A DNA stretch of 64,000 nucleotides from Venturia oleaginea (lineage: Eukaryota; Ascomycota; Dothideomycetes; Venturiales; Venturiaceae). Location of the stretch: NCBI GenBank assembly GCA_013176395.1, contig JABMLP010000009.1:930001-994000 (forward strand), given 5' to 3'. A model generated the notes under the pieces. That model saw nothing but the letters and a program-made list of their open reading frames with translations, had not been told where the DNA came from and did not search any database. Positions 19,801 to 30,812 of this stretch are shown in pieces; the stretch's first letter is position 1, and the number at the start of each line of letters is the position of its first letter. The position numbers and the translations under genes are program-made.

Positions 19801-22800
19801 GGAGACGGACGAGAATGCCTTGACCCGCGAGCAAGAACTAGCCATCGAGGTCGCAGATCTTACCCAAGATCTTGAAATGAAGCAAGCCGAACTGCAGCAA
19901 GCACATGAAGAGATTGAACAGTACAAATCCATCTCCCAGGCCGCTGAAGAGTCACTGCAAAACCTGAATGAAACCCATGACCAGTATCGGGAAGAGACGG
20001 ATCAAGTTTTGGCGGAGAACAACACCAAAATTGAGGAACTGGAGAGGCGGGTGGAGGAGATTTCTTCTGAGCTTGCCAATGCCCATACTGAGTTGTCGGA
20101 AACCAGGTCCAAGGCAGAAGAGGCCACATCTAAGCTGAATGAAGAGAAGACACGCTACGAGTCTGAACTTGCCGCCCTGCGTGACGAATGCGAGCGATTA
20201 GTGACGCGTGCCAAATTCCACCAAGACGACCTGAAGAAACAGACTGAGATTTCACAGCAAGCCCAACAGAATTATGAAGACGAGCTTGTGAAGCATGCAA
20301 ATACCACTGAATCGCTTCATAAGATTCGGGAACAGTACAACCAGGTCAAGACAGAAGTTGCCACCTCGAAGGCGGACGCCGAGTCGGCAAGAGTATCTTT
20401 GGCTCAAAATGAGGAAAGCTGGGCTGAGCGTCGCAACCAGTACGAGCAGGAAATTGCCGAGGCCAAAAACCGTCGCGAGGGGGTTGATGTCCAAAATCAG
20501 CGTCTTATGAAACAGGTGGAGGATATCAGTTCTCAGATCAAGGCATTGAAGGACAACCGCGCTGCCAACAAAGAAGATGCTGCGCGAGCTGGCACCCCAG
20601 CGGGAAATCCAGACAGCAACACGCAAGAGATCATCCGCTACCTTCGCGAAGAGAAGACCATTACCGAAATGCAGATGGATCTTTGCCAGAGGGAGTCCAA
20701 GCGCCTCAAGGGTGAGCTCGATCATACAAAGGCACAGCTCGAGCAGACACGGGAAAAGCTCGAAGAAGAGAGACGGTCGCAGGTCGCAAAAGCCCAAAAT
20801 GCTACGACCCACTCTCAGCTGATGCATACTATCAACGAGCTCAACCTGAACCGTGAAAGTAACGTTACACTACGCAGCCAGTACGAATCCGCACAAAAAC
20901 AGCTCAACCTTAAGATTAAGGAAGTCGACGATCTGACCGCCCAGCTTGAACCCGTGCAGACTCGTGTGCGAGAAGTGGAGCACGAACTGGAGTCCAGGGA
21001 TGGCGAGCTGAGACTACTCCAGGAGGATCGTGACCGTTGGCAAAAGCGGACTCAGGACATCATGCAGAAGTATGACCGAGTCGACCCAGCAGAATTGGAG
21101 GGCTTCAAGACGCAGATTAGCAGCCTCGAAGTCGAGCGCGACAGTCTCATCACTGTGAAAGAAGAGCTCGAATCAAGTGTGGAGGCAAAGATTACCACCG
21201 CAGTTACCGCCGCCCAAGAAAAGAGTCAAGAGGAATGGGCAAAACGACGATTGAACATCATCGAACAATCAAAAAGCAAGGTGCGGGAGCTTACTGAATC
21301 GATCAAAAAGCTGAACTCTCATATAGCCACCCTGAATGAGAATCAGACTCGCATGTCCCTTGAACTTGCTAATGCCAATGAAGAGCTTTCCAAGGTCAAG
21401 AACGAACTTGAGCAAACCAGGGCTGCTCGTGACCAAGCCCTCGAGCAAGCGAACCAGAAAGCTTCCACTCCAGTGGAGAACGCCGAAGAGGGACTGGTTC
21501 ATGAAGGGATATCGGAAGAAGCTAAAACTGCTTTCGAGACCCGAATTGCGAATTCTGAAGCGCAGGCTAACGCCGAGGCAGAGAAAGCTGCCAACCTCGA
21601 GCAAGAGTTGCAACGAGTTCAGGCTGATGTTCAAGGACTCAACAGCCAAGTGGTATGTAGAGCCCACTTCCGCTCAATCAATAATAGCTAACAAAGATGC
21701 AGGAAAACTTGCAACAAACATTAGAAGCGGCTAACGCTCAGGTTTCCACATTGCAGAATGCGCCAGCACTTCCGCAAGATGGCGCTTCTAGTGAAGAGCT
21801 TGAGATGATCAAATCTGAGCTGGCAGCCAAGCAGCGCGAGATCGAGGCTCTCAAGACGACCGCTGAAGTCTCTGCTTCCATGAACCAGGCCCCTGAAGAC
21901 GGATCAAAGCAAGTGGCAGAGCTTGTCAAGGATCAGGTTGAACAAATCAGCAGCAGGCTCACGGCGGAACATAATCAGCGCGTCACCGAAGAGGAGGAAA
22001 AGTATAAAAAGCGCGCTGACATTATGAAGACACAACTGTCGAAGAAATTGTCCGAGGGCAAGCAAGCCATTCGGGAGGAGGAGAAGAACGAACGCATCAA
22101 GGCTATCGATCAACTCAAGTCGGAGCATCTTGCAGAGCTCGAACGTCTCCGGAAGGAGCACCGAGAAGAGATTCAAAACCTCAAAGCGCAAGCAGGCGTC
22201 GCTGTTTCTGTTGTGCCAGGTGGGCCCAACGGCACCATGGCGAGCGAGAGCAGTGCAGCAAAACTTTCTGAGTTGACCCACGAGCAACTCAGAGAACTTG
22301 TACAAACCAATGCCCAAGTAAAGGCAATCATTAGAGGAAACATTGAGTCTGGCGTTAAGAAGCAAACGGCTCAGATTAAGCAAGAGGAACAGAAGACTTG
22401 GACACTCAAGCTCGAGGAGTTTCAGAAGGCTGCTGAAGAGTCCAGAGTCAAGGCTGTCGAGTTGGAAGGAAAAAAGATGAAAGTGAAGCTCAGCATGTTG
22501 GAGAATAGAGGAAGGATAATGACAGCGCAGATCAACGTTGTCAAGACGGCTGTTGAGGAGACTCCACAGCGTGCTGTTGGAGAAGTATGGGAAGAGGCAA
22601 AGATTGCCAAAGCCCCCACAGCAGCACCGCCTGCATCTGTATCAGCCACGCCGTCGACAACCCCAGCGGCTGCAACGCCTATAAATCAACAGCAGCGACA
22701 ACCGCCCCAAATAAATGCGCCGCCAACTCCATCTCCTGCATCATCGATGCCAGCAGTGACCAACGCTGCACCACCCACCAACGCTCCTCGCAATAGTACT

Positions 22801-23415
22801 CTTACAGGACCTGGTCAGTCGCACCTAGGTGGGCTTGTGCCTGGTGGACATGGCACTCCTCCGTTTGCAAACACTCAACAGCCGCCGAACGGACCAAACG
22901 CCAATCAACAGCAGCAACAGTCCAACATGCCACGACCAGCTCAGGCGGTCGGTACAGGTCCTGCGGCGCTGAAGCATGTCTTGAATCAGAACCAAGGACA
23001 AAACCAAAACCCAGCAATCAATCAACCTCTTCCATCTAGTATTCCCCGAGTTGGCATCCCACGTGGACGGGGAGGCTATCAACAGCCCGGAAGAGGCGGA
23101 ATGCATCCTCAGCAACAGCAGCAAGGATCGGGACATCAGCAACAGCACGATCTGAATGTAGTAGGCGCAGCAAGAGGTGGGTCCAATCTTCCACGTGGCC
23201 CAGGTGGACCAGGACGAGGTGGACGCGGACGCGGTCAAGCCAATGCACAAGGTCATCAAGGCCAGCAAGGTGGGCCGAGTAGTCCCGGTGGTGGGCGAGG
23301 TGGCGGTCTCAATGCGGGTGCTAGGCAATTCAACCCAGGTGCAGGCATCAAACGTCCACACGAAGGCGGTGAAGGTGGAAATGCAGAGAAGAAGGCTCGA
23401 GGGCAAGGCGAATGA
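16845..23415 (+). CDS. MLP1: Nuclear pore basket protein, MLP1/TPR family
   Basis: A giant coiled-coil protein of the nuclear basket, which in yeast and animals supports mRNA quality control and perinuclear organisation. Three exons (16845-17136, 17193-21652, 21703-23415) give 2154 residues. Introns are 56 and 50 nt; splicing joins SSE-G-ETTRASLESEL and NSQV-ENLQQTLEAA in frame. Nearly continuous heptad coiled coil runs from about residue 40 to 1860. The TPR/MLP motif ISQRLVIFRNVEELQNRNQKLL sits near residue 560. The tail after about 1870 is Pro/Gln/Ala-rich and ends in RGG-type sequence (RGGRGRGQ, GGGRGGG) with a basic C-terminus. Large antisense frames inside this gene are by-products of coiled-coil codon use. 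Confidence 0.93.
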
Positions 23416-24052
23416 AGGGTGGCGTAGGACGGGTTTTTATATGTCAACTGATATGGGTTTCGGCGAGGCGTTGGACTTCGCACTGTGGGATGTACGGATA
23501 TGGACAGCTTCCATCATATGTAGAGCACGGAAAAGCTCATCATGTGTAAAATAGCAATGTTGAGCGTGGGTGGCATCTTGTTCGGATAATTTGTGTTAGT
23601 CCGTTATCCGACTACCAAGGATATTTGATACTCGTGTGTCTCTCTCAACCGCTGCGCCAATGTTGAACCGATTCCGATCCCGATTCCAATGTACTCGTAC
23701 ACGTATGATGGCCATGCCCGTCTGACACGGCAAGAATGAAACACTGCCTTTGATGATCAAGTGGCTAGCTTTGTCGTCTGTGCTCCCTTCGCAGTGCCCT
23801 GACCCAACCTCCTCAATTCCATTCCTCTATGCAGCCCTCCACTGCGTGTCCCCACGCAAATACACCCTCTGTGAACGCGTGTATACCCCAGAAGTCTCAA
23901 TTCTTTTGAGTGAACCGAGCTATTTCCATGAACCGCGGATCCCAACACGCTCGCTCCTTTCCGTCCCCGCCGCGCATTCCCGTCCTTACAGCCTTTCCTC
24001 CTCCGAAGTCCCTGAAGCCTCGCAACACCGAGAAGACCACATCTTCTTCGCC
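23416..24052. other. Intergenic region MLP1 / SET9
   Basis: About 640 bp that must hold the MLP1 3' end and the SET9 promoter. An open frame at 23750-24448 overlaps the SET9 start in another phase and is not supported as a gene. Confidence 0.5.
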
Positions 24053-27000
24053 ATGAGAGCCAGGGGACGGGCACGCTCTCTCAGCACTCCGCCAAATTCG
24101 AAGAAAGACCCGCCGCTTACTCTTCACCAATTAATCAGACACGACGATTTATGCGCCGAAGCACTCGTGGACAAAGTGAGTATACAATGTTTGCGCGTAC
24201 CAATTCAGCTGTTCCCTTGTCAAACTCAACTGACTGTTGATCTCATAGGTGTACTTCTGGTCTACAATTCGCAAAACCGGAAACCATGTATCTTCACGCG
24301 GCCTTCCTCAGGAGGACCTGGCCGACATTATACGCGACCATGTTGTCAAACACACAGATACCGACAAGGCTACAGAGCTGATCCTGGAAGTGGGAGCCAT
24401 TGCGAAATACCTTTCGAAACTGGAGCCACACGAGGTTCGCTACTTTAGGGATCAACTCAAGCTATACGTTGCTATATATAGGAACGACTGCCCATTCGAA
24501 GTCACCACGACTAATCGCTACGACATTCTTACCAACGAAGCGAGCATAACGGCACGGAGGTTCATAAGCAAGGGAGATGTGATCAAATGTCTTTCCGGAA
24601 CAAAGGTCATGATTCCCGTTGGAGAGGTGGAGACAATTGATGATGCATGTCTAGTCAAAAGCATCACCCTCTCAGCTCGTAAGGGTGATTCGTGTCTATT
24701 CCTAGGTCCTGCGCGATTTGCGAATCATGACTGCGAATCAAATGCTCGTCTGGACTATAACGCAAACACTATGAGGATCATTGCTCGAAAGGATATCGAG
24801 CCGGGGCAAGAAATTACCGTTTACTACGGCGGTGGATTTTTCGGCGACGATAATATGGATTGCTTGTGTGGAACCTGCGAGAAGTTGCTCCGAGGTGGCT
24901 GGGATTCCGAGCGTATCAGGGAAGAGGAAAAGCAGGAGGAAGAGAAGGAGGAAATCGCCAATGAGCCAGTCGCAGAGAGTGTTGAAGGTAGAACGCGATC
25001 CGGACATTTGAGAAATGGAGATGTGCAATCCGCCCTAAAGACAGAGCGTACGCCGAAGAACAGAGGCAGATCAACGAGCCGGACACGTGGACAATCTATG
25101 CCAGCTGAATATCTTCTGACGCCACAACATGATCGCAAACAAGAGCTGCGAGAATTCGAAACACCGAATTTTAGGCGCTACTATCCAGTCTCAGCTCAGC
25201 GCAAGGATGATTCGGATTGTGAACCTTCAATGGCATCAGATACACCGACCAGGGCGACGAAACGATACAAGCCCGCAGACACGCCTGGGACTGCCGAGCC
25301 TCCGACCAAGAAGCGCCGATTCCAGCCTGGATCAAACGGCCCAACGAGGTATGGCGAGGCAAAAGAAGCCAAAACTCCTTTCCAAAGGAAGGATAATGAC
25401 AGAGGTCAATCATGTCCTTACCATCTCAGAAGTCGCATACAAAAAGCATCACTTCCCGTGCCACACACGAGCGGCTACGGACTTCGAAGCGGAACCAAGG
25501 CAAGACCAATTACACCGCAGAATCCAAGCGGCTATGGACTGAGAAGTCGAACAAAAATTGAGCCAACTCCAGCAAATCACACTACTATCGAGCATCCTGT
25601 ACCGCCATCTAAGAATGAGTCCCTTCATTTGAAGAAGGGTCAGATCTTTTCGGCAAATGGGAAGAGACGGATGGCAGGAGAGCAAGTCAGGGTGCGGCCC
25701 GCAAGCCTGGAATTGTTTGACGTGCCCGACAGCGACGAAGAACAAGACCGCATTCATAGGCGTCGAGAGTGTTCTCGCGCGAGATCAAATTCAAGACCAG
25801 CCGAATCCAGAGCTCCGTCCATGGATCATTCAATAGTGCCAGCGATACCGCTTTTTGCTGGCCGGCTGGGACTTCTCGTACAACCTGGACAAGACTCGAG
25901 TTCTTCCGGCTCTGACACAGAACTGGTAGATGTGTTTTCACCTCTGGAATCGCCTTCCACACGTGCTTCAAGTCCGGACGACGACGACAACTTTCCGATT
26001 CCCATGAGTCCGAAATTGAATTATCAACAGATGATGCATAAGCGGTTACAAGAGCTTGAAGCACGAGGAACGACTGCGCGAGAGGAATCCACACCCAAAC
26101 CAGAACCTAGGACTCGTGCCATGACACGTTCACGGCGTGAGAACCTGGAGACCAGTTATATGGTACACCATCGTGATGAGATGGGTCGACACTGGAGTCC
26201 AGAGATGGGATTTCCATGGGATAAGGAAAAAGTTATCTCAAAGAACATGTCTGAATTGCAGCTCATTACACCGAAGTCTGAACCCATGCCGAAGACACCT
26301 ACGAATAAGAGCAAGGGACAGCCGAATAGCGAGAAGGAAATACGAGGCCTTATTCCTGATGGCAACCGCCGTGGCAGAAGTGTTAGTCGTATAAAAGAAC
26401 CAATCAAGCCTTCGCCTAAAATGCTTGTTGCGCCTGTCTCCACTGCTGATGTCAGGGTGGATGGTTCTCGATATCCCGGCGATTACCAAACTTCCGATAA
26501 ACTTCTCATCACTAAGTGGCATCGCTGGGCAGACTGTCGAACTTGTGAAAAGGATTTCCTTTTGGACGATACGCAAACCAAGAAAGAATGTCCACGTTGC
26601 GAGAGGCATTCTAAACTCTACGGATACACCTGGCCTAAAACGGACAAAGAAGATCGATTTGACAAGGAAGAGAGGCCTGGAAAACTTCCTGATTCCAAGC
26701 TTTTTGTTCCCAGAAAGGAAGATACGCTTGCCGCTCGACGTGTTCGTAGGGAAATGATCTTGAAATCTAGGGAAGATCTGGAGGAGAAGAAGAAGGCTTT
26801 ACAGCAGGGAGATTGGAATGAGGCCAGGATGAGAATGACATCTGGACGACGGGGCAGGTCACAATCGAGGACAAGGGCTCTCACTCCAGAGCCGATGGCC
26901 AAGGCTACAGGAAAGCGTGGACGCAGAGGTAGAGCTAGAAAGAGAGATGAAGACAGTGATACGGCGATGAGGGACGATGACGATAATGGGAGTATCGTCA

Positions 27001-27107
27001 GTGCTCAGAGTGCCTTTCATGGGTCTGAGTGGGCAAGTCCAAGGAGCTCTGATAATTCGACGCCGAAGCAGAGGGTCACGAGGTCTTCGAGGGTAGAGAG
27101 CGTTTAG
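24053..27107 (+). CDS. SET9: Histone H4 lysine-20 methyltransferase SET9 (Suv4-20 type)
   Basis: SET-domain enzyme that methylates H4K20, a mark linked to DNA-damage checkpoint control and heterochromatin. Exons 24053-24175 and 24249-27107 give 993 residues. The 73-nt intron is at phase 0 and the second exon opens with GTG (Val), joining LVDK-VYFWSTIRK. The SET core spans about residues 90-230 with RFANHDCESN and ITVYYGGGFFG, followed by the CLCGTCE cysteine cluster. A long disordered Arg/Ser/Pro-rich region follows. Near residue 800 a C2C2 zinc-finger-like block (CRTCEKDF...CPRCERHSKLYGY..WPKTDKE) appears, typical of fungal SET9 proteins. Confidence 0.95.
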
Positions 27108-28461
27108 TGTGCTGAACTGCACACCAGGAATCTTCTGGATCATGGATAAGTTGTTTTCTTTTGTTTATTGTTATTCTGCACTTGATTCTCTTTTGCGATG
27201 GCATGGGTTGGAGTTTGAGAAAAGCTCCAGGATGGGATGTCCGGTTTTCTTTTTTGCAAGTTCATTCTTAGATGGATACCCGTTTTTTGTGGATCTGCAT
27301 AGCACTGGTGCTTCCTGGATTTTGCTTGCGGGGTTTGATTGCATATATTGTGATCTTAATTTTTCTATTTGATGCTTTGTTGGACGCCGGTTTGCTAAGG
27401 ATTGTAGGACAGCGCTTGAGTAATTGATCACAGTATATTGAGGTGAGCATTTTCACTGCCAGGTTTGTTCTTTCAGTGTTCTCGTTTCAAGTTCTTGGCG
27501 GTGACCTAGGACCTTCTCTGTGCATGTAAGTGTGTTATCGTCAAACAGTATTGATGGGTTATGACCTGACCCCGACAAGGCCGTCTTTATTTGACTCTTC
27601 TGCCAATCACCGCAAACACCTTAAAACAACAAACGCCGCACTTTTGCACGTAACAATAGATTTTTTTGCCCGGCTTGGAACGCGTATGAGCAGCAACAGC
27701 GTCGAGGTATGTCGCACTGGCACTTTTCATGTGCGCAAACACTAGCTGATATCTCCATGAGATACTACTCCTGCGTCGGAAATTCTCAACAGCCACAAAC
27801 AGACACTCAAGTTGGTCGTATTGATCGCTCCCAGATTGTGTGATTTCATTACAAACAGTTCCGTTTCCAAAGCCTGGATCAATCTTTTTGAAGCTACGAA
27901 ACCTCTACACAACAATTCGACCGTGGAAGTGTTATGTCCTGCAGTATCTCCTCGTTTCCTTCCTTCCACTTCCCAACTCGGTCAAAACATCGGACGACGC
28001 TACCATCGTTGCAACGTTTGACAACGTCGGCGATAACTATGGCCGTGCCCATTATCGTACAGAGGCTGGAAATTTGCACAAGTCTCTCGCTAGTATGATT
28101 CGAAATTACAAGGAGTTCGAGAGCTGGGATGAAATGGTTGCATCTGGCGTGACTAGAAATAGCTTGTGCCGAAGGTGGAGCGAGGACTTGGGTGGCTGTG
28201 TTGTCGAGAAAAATGATGTGGCTTGAGCGGAGCAGAAGTGATGGGAAAGTTGATGTTCTCTATATGCACACATAGTGTAGTTGTTCTCATGGTAAGCTAA
28301 ATATCTCTTTTTCGTCCAACTGAACCTCTATGACTACTTAACACTTCAGCGTGTTTGGAGTCAAACACTGAATGAACAACGTGAATCTCCAGCGGCATTC
28401 TTGTATTTCTACTGCTCTTAGGCCTGCGTACAAGCAACGCAATAATAGCAACAGTAATCTG
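27108..28461. other. Intergenic; possible eroded F-box-type C-terminus near 28.0-28.2 kb
   Basis: Mostly no supported gene. In the frame ending at 28226, the segment around 28040-28130 reads AHYRTEAGNLHKSLASMIRNY. This resembles LHYRTKFGGLQQSLDFMSRNY in the F-box pseudogene at 29227-30360. It may be a fragment of a related gene copy, but I see no F-box or start upstream of it. Confidence 0.35.
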
Positions 28462-28664
28462 TAGTATAGTAGGTTTTTTAACGTTAATTAGTACAGTACC
28501 CTTATCGTAGCTATAACATCGAAACTTCTAGTATACGTTCTTACATATACGGCGACGTTCTAACTAAAGGACTAATACTTGCAGCTACAGATCTGGATAT
28601 ATATAGGTATAAGGATTCTGCTATCTGTGCTTCATTAACGTTTAAAACCCATCATACCATAGTA
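28462..28664. mobile_element. MITE, copy 1 (RIP-marked)
   Basis: A 203-bp element with ends TAGTATAGTAGG..ACGTTAAT and ATTAACGTTTAAAACCCATC..CATAGTA. It aligns over its whole length with the reverse complement of the element at 61090-61291. Most differences are A/T in this copy where the other has G/C (for example CTTATCGTAGCTATAACATC against CTTGTCGTGGCTATAGCGTC). It has no coding capacity. Confidence 0.8.
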
Positions 28665-29226
28665 TTCTTTGTTTGGCTCTATAAAGCCCCTTATTGTGAG
28701 ATTGATATCCTTGGGAGCGGGACGATTCTGTACTTCAGTTCCCAAACCCTCATTATTCCCGTGTTCACCCAACGACCGGGGAAGTGTTATGCTAAACAAA
28801 CAAAGCGTTACTTGGACGGCTTGACTCACGGTGGATGTTCTTCCTCTTTTCATTTCCAGTGCTAGCCACCTGGCATCGACAACACTGACCATCATGGCAA
28901 TAAATGAAGAGGTGAAGGCGAACCAAAACCCGGACCAGTCTCACTTATTGACATTCGCACAGGTGGCAGCCTTAGATGACGACTCCAAACAGAGTGAAGA
29001 TATGCGGAACCACCTGGAAAAGGCTAGCAAGACTGATATCGCTAGACGCGAGCTCTCAACGCAGATGGAGAGACCAAAGTCGAGCGATGGAGAGTTAGTC
29101 TTTTGATGAAATAAGGGCTGTTCAGGAAAGTATTCATTGAAGACTTAGAAACAGCTTGTGGAGGGAAGAAAAGATTGAATAGCTTACTCTCCTAAGTGAT
29201 GGCATAAAGCCTGACTAAGTTATACT
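28665..29226. other. Intergenic, small frame of unknown status
   Basis: A 71-codon ATG frame starts at 28894 (MAINEEVKANQNPDQ), ends at 29106 and is hydrophilic. It has no recognisable domain and I cannot support it as a gene. The rest shows nothing. Confidence 0.35.
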
Positions 29227-30360
29227 ATGGTATGTACTAGAAGTGAAAGTATGAGGTCATTGCCGGAACTTGTCGTAATACCAAGACGCCCCTATCCCAA
29301 GATGTTTCAACATCTTTCCTCCAGCAGTGAGACTGCAGAACAAGTGCTAAGCAAACTCTTTCAGACACCTCAGATCACCACCCCGACCTCGAAGCACAAC
29401 CTTCTCACTATACCCACCGAAATTCTGGAACGGGTTGCTTCTTTCCTTGAACTCGAAGACTTCTCCAATCTGCGTCTAGTAAATAGAGAAGTCTATGACA
29501 AAAGCTTGCATGCCTTTACAGACAAGTTGGTAACGACCTTGTACTTGATCGCCGATCTGTCCAAGAGGTTCAGAAAGCAAATCACTGGTCTTAGCCTCAA
29601 TCCGAACTTTGCACCCGCTATCAAACATATAGAGGTCTATCTCCACACCGCTAAGCGCGTCATGGCCCTGTAACAGGTCGCGATTAACACACGGCCGTTG
29701 TCAAATCTACGTTCGCTTACCCTTTGCGACCTCGTCGGATTCCTTCGCCCTTACACAGACAAAGATTGAGCTTCCTCGACACGATTCGCTCACACTTATT
29801 GACTGGTTTCGCGGTGATGCGCTGCTTGTGGTTAAGCTGATCAAACCCATCACGCCACTCTCACGTCTCTTCCTCCTATCTGTCGATCTCAATAAAAAGC
29901 GCGTTAAAGGAACTAGACCGTGGCGGGCAGTACTCAACGCTGCTAAGACACTTCGCTCTCCCAAAGCCACCTTACAGATATCGAAACCGACCCTGAATTA
30001 AGAATCGTCTAGGTCGCTTTTACACCACCTCTGGAATCTTTTAGCCCGGATACCCATCCCATCCACATGATTTGCGGAGAGAAATACACAGTCGAAGGTC
30101 TACATTACAGGACTAAGTTTGGAGGCCTGCAACAGTCGTTGGACTTCATGTCACGAAATTACACAGAGCTTACGACGGAGGAAGAACAGCTGGAATATGG
30201 TGCACTGGGAGAGGTAGACGAGGTCGGCTCGGAATCTGAAGATGAATCTGAAGATGAAAGCGAAACCGAATCCGATGGAGAGAGTGATGAATCCTTTGTT
30301 GTGGAAGAAGAGTACTATCATGATGTTGGTGAGATGAATAGTCAATCCTGGCCATGGTGA
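29227..30360 (+). pseudogene. F-box protein gene interrupted by in-frame stop codons
   Basis: The first 148 codons carry an F-box-like motif, LLTIPTEILERVASFLELEDFSNLRLVNREVY, at about residues 58-90. A TAA follows at 29671. The same frame (30067 minus 29227 is divisible by three) contains further stops, then reopens at 30067-30360 with ICGEKYTVEGLHYRTKFGG and an acidic Glu/Ser tail. F-box proteins link SCF ubiquitin ligases to substrates; the family in fungi is large and often lineage-specific. With no frameshift but several TAA/TGA codons that single C-to-T changes could produce, the decay pattern fits RIP or simple C deamination. No set of introns that removes all stops was evident. Confidence 0.7.
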
Positions 30361-30812
30361 TGAGGATATGACGGAAGACCAAAACCGGGAAGTTTGATAC
30401 GCAACACGACTGGAGATTTATTGCTTGGATTTGGCAATCTTGTCTGGCCTGAGATTCGGGAATTCAAAAACTCGGACTCTGAATATACTCAACATCATAA
30501 TTGGCACGGCCTGCAATACTCTCTACAGCAGACTACGTGATCGAAAACTCCCCCGAGGTCTTTCGTTATCCTCGAGCAGATTGAAAGGTTTCGCAATCGA
30601 GTTGTTAGAACTCTGCGACTGTCGCTGTCCTCTTCGACGCTCTCATTTTCAAAACAGGCCGCGGAAAAAAGGGAGGAGCGTTGACAGTTGCATCGTGGTG
30701 TCCTATTACCGGCAATTCGGTACTTGGAGACGAGAAGGTTATGTGACCTGGCCTGTTACAGCAAAGGGGTGCGGGGCTGTTTGTTCGTGCCTAGTGCAAA
30801 GTTTGTCCTACA
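30361..30812. other. Intergenic, flank of the Tc1-like insertion
   Basis: A 132-codon frame (30425-30823) has no recognisable domain and runs into the left end of the transposon. Not supported as a gene. Confidence 0.4.

Noticed and set aside
17377..23406. Many long minus-strand reading frames opposite MLP1
   Set aside because: They mirror the Glu/Gln/Lys-rich coiled-coil and Gly/Gln-rich tail codons. None has a domain or splice sites, and the plus-strand gene is certain.
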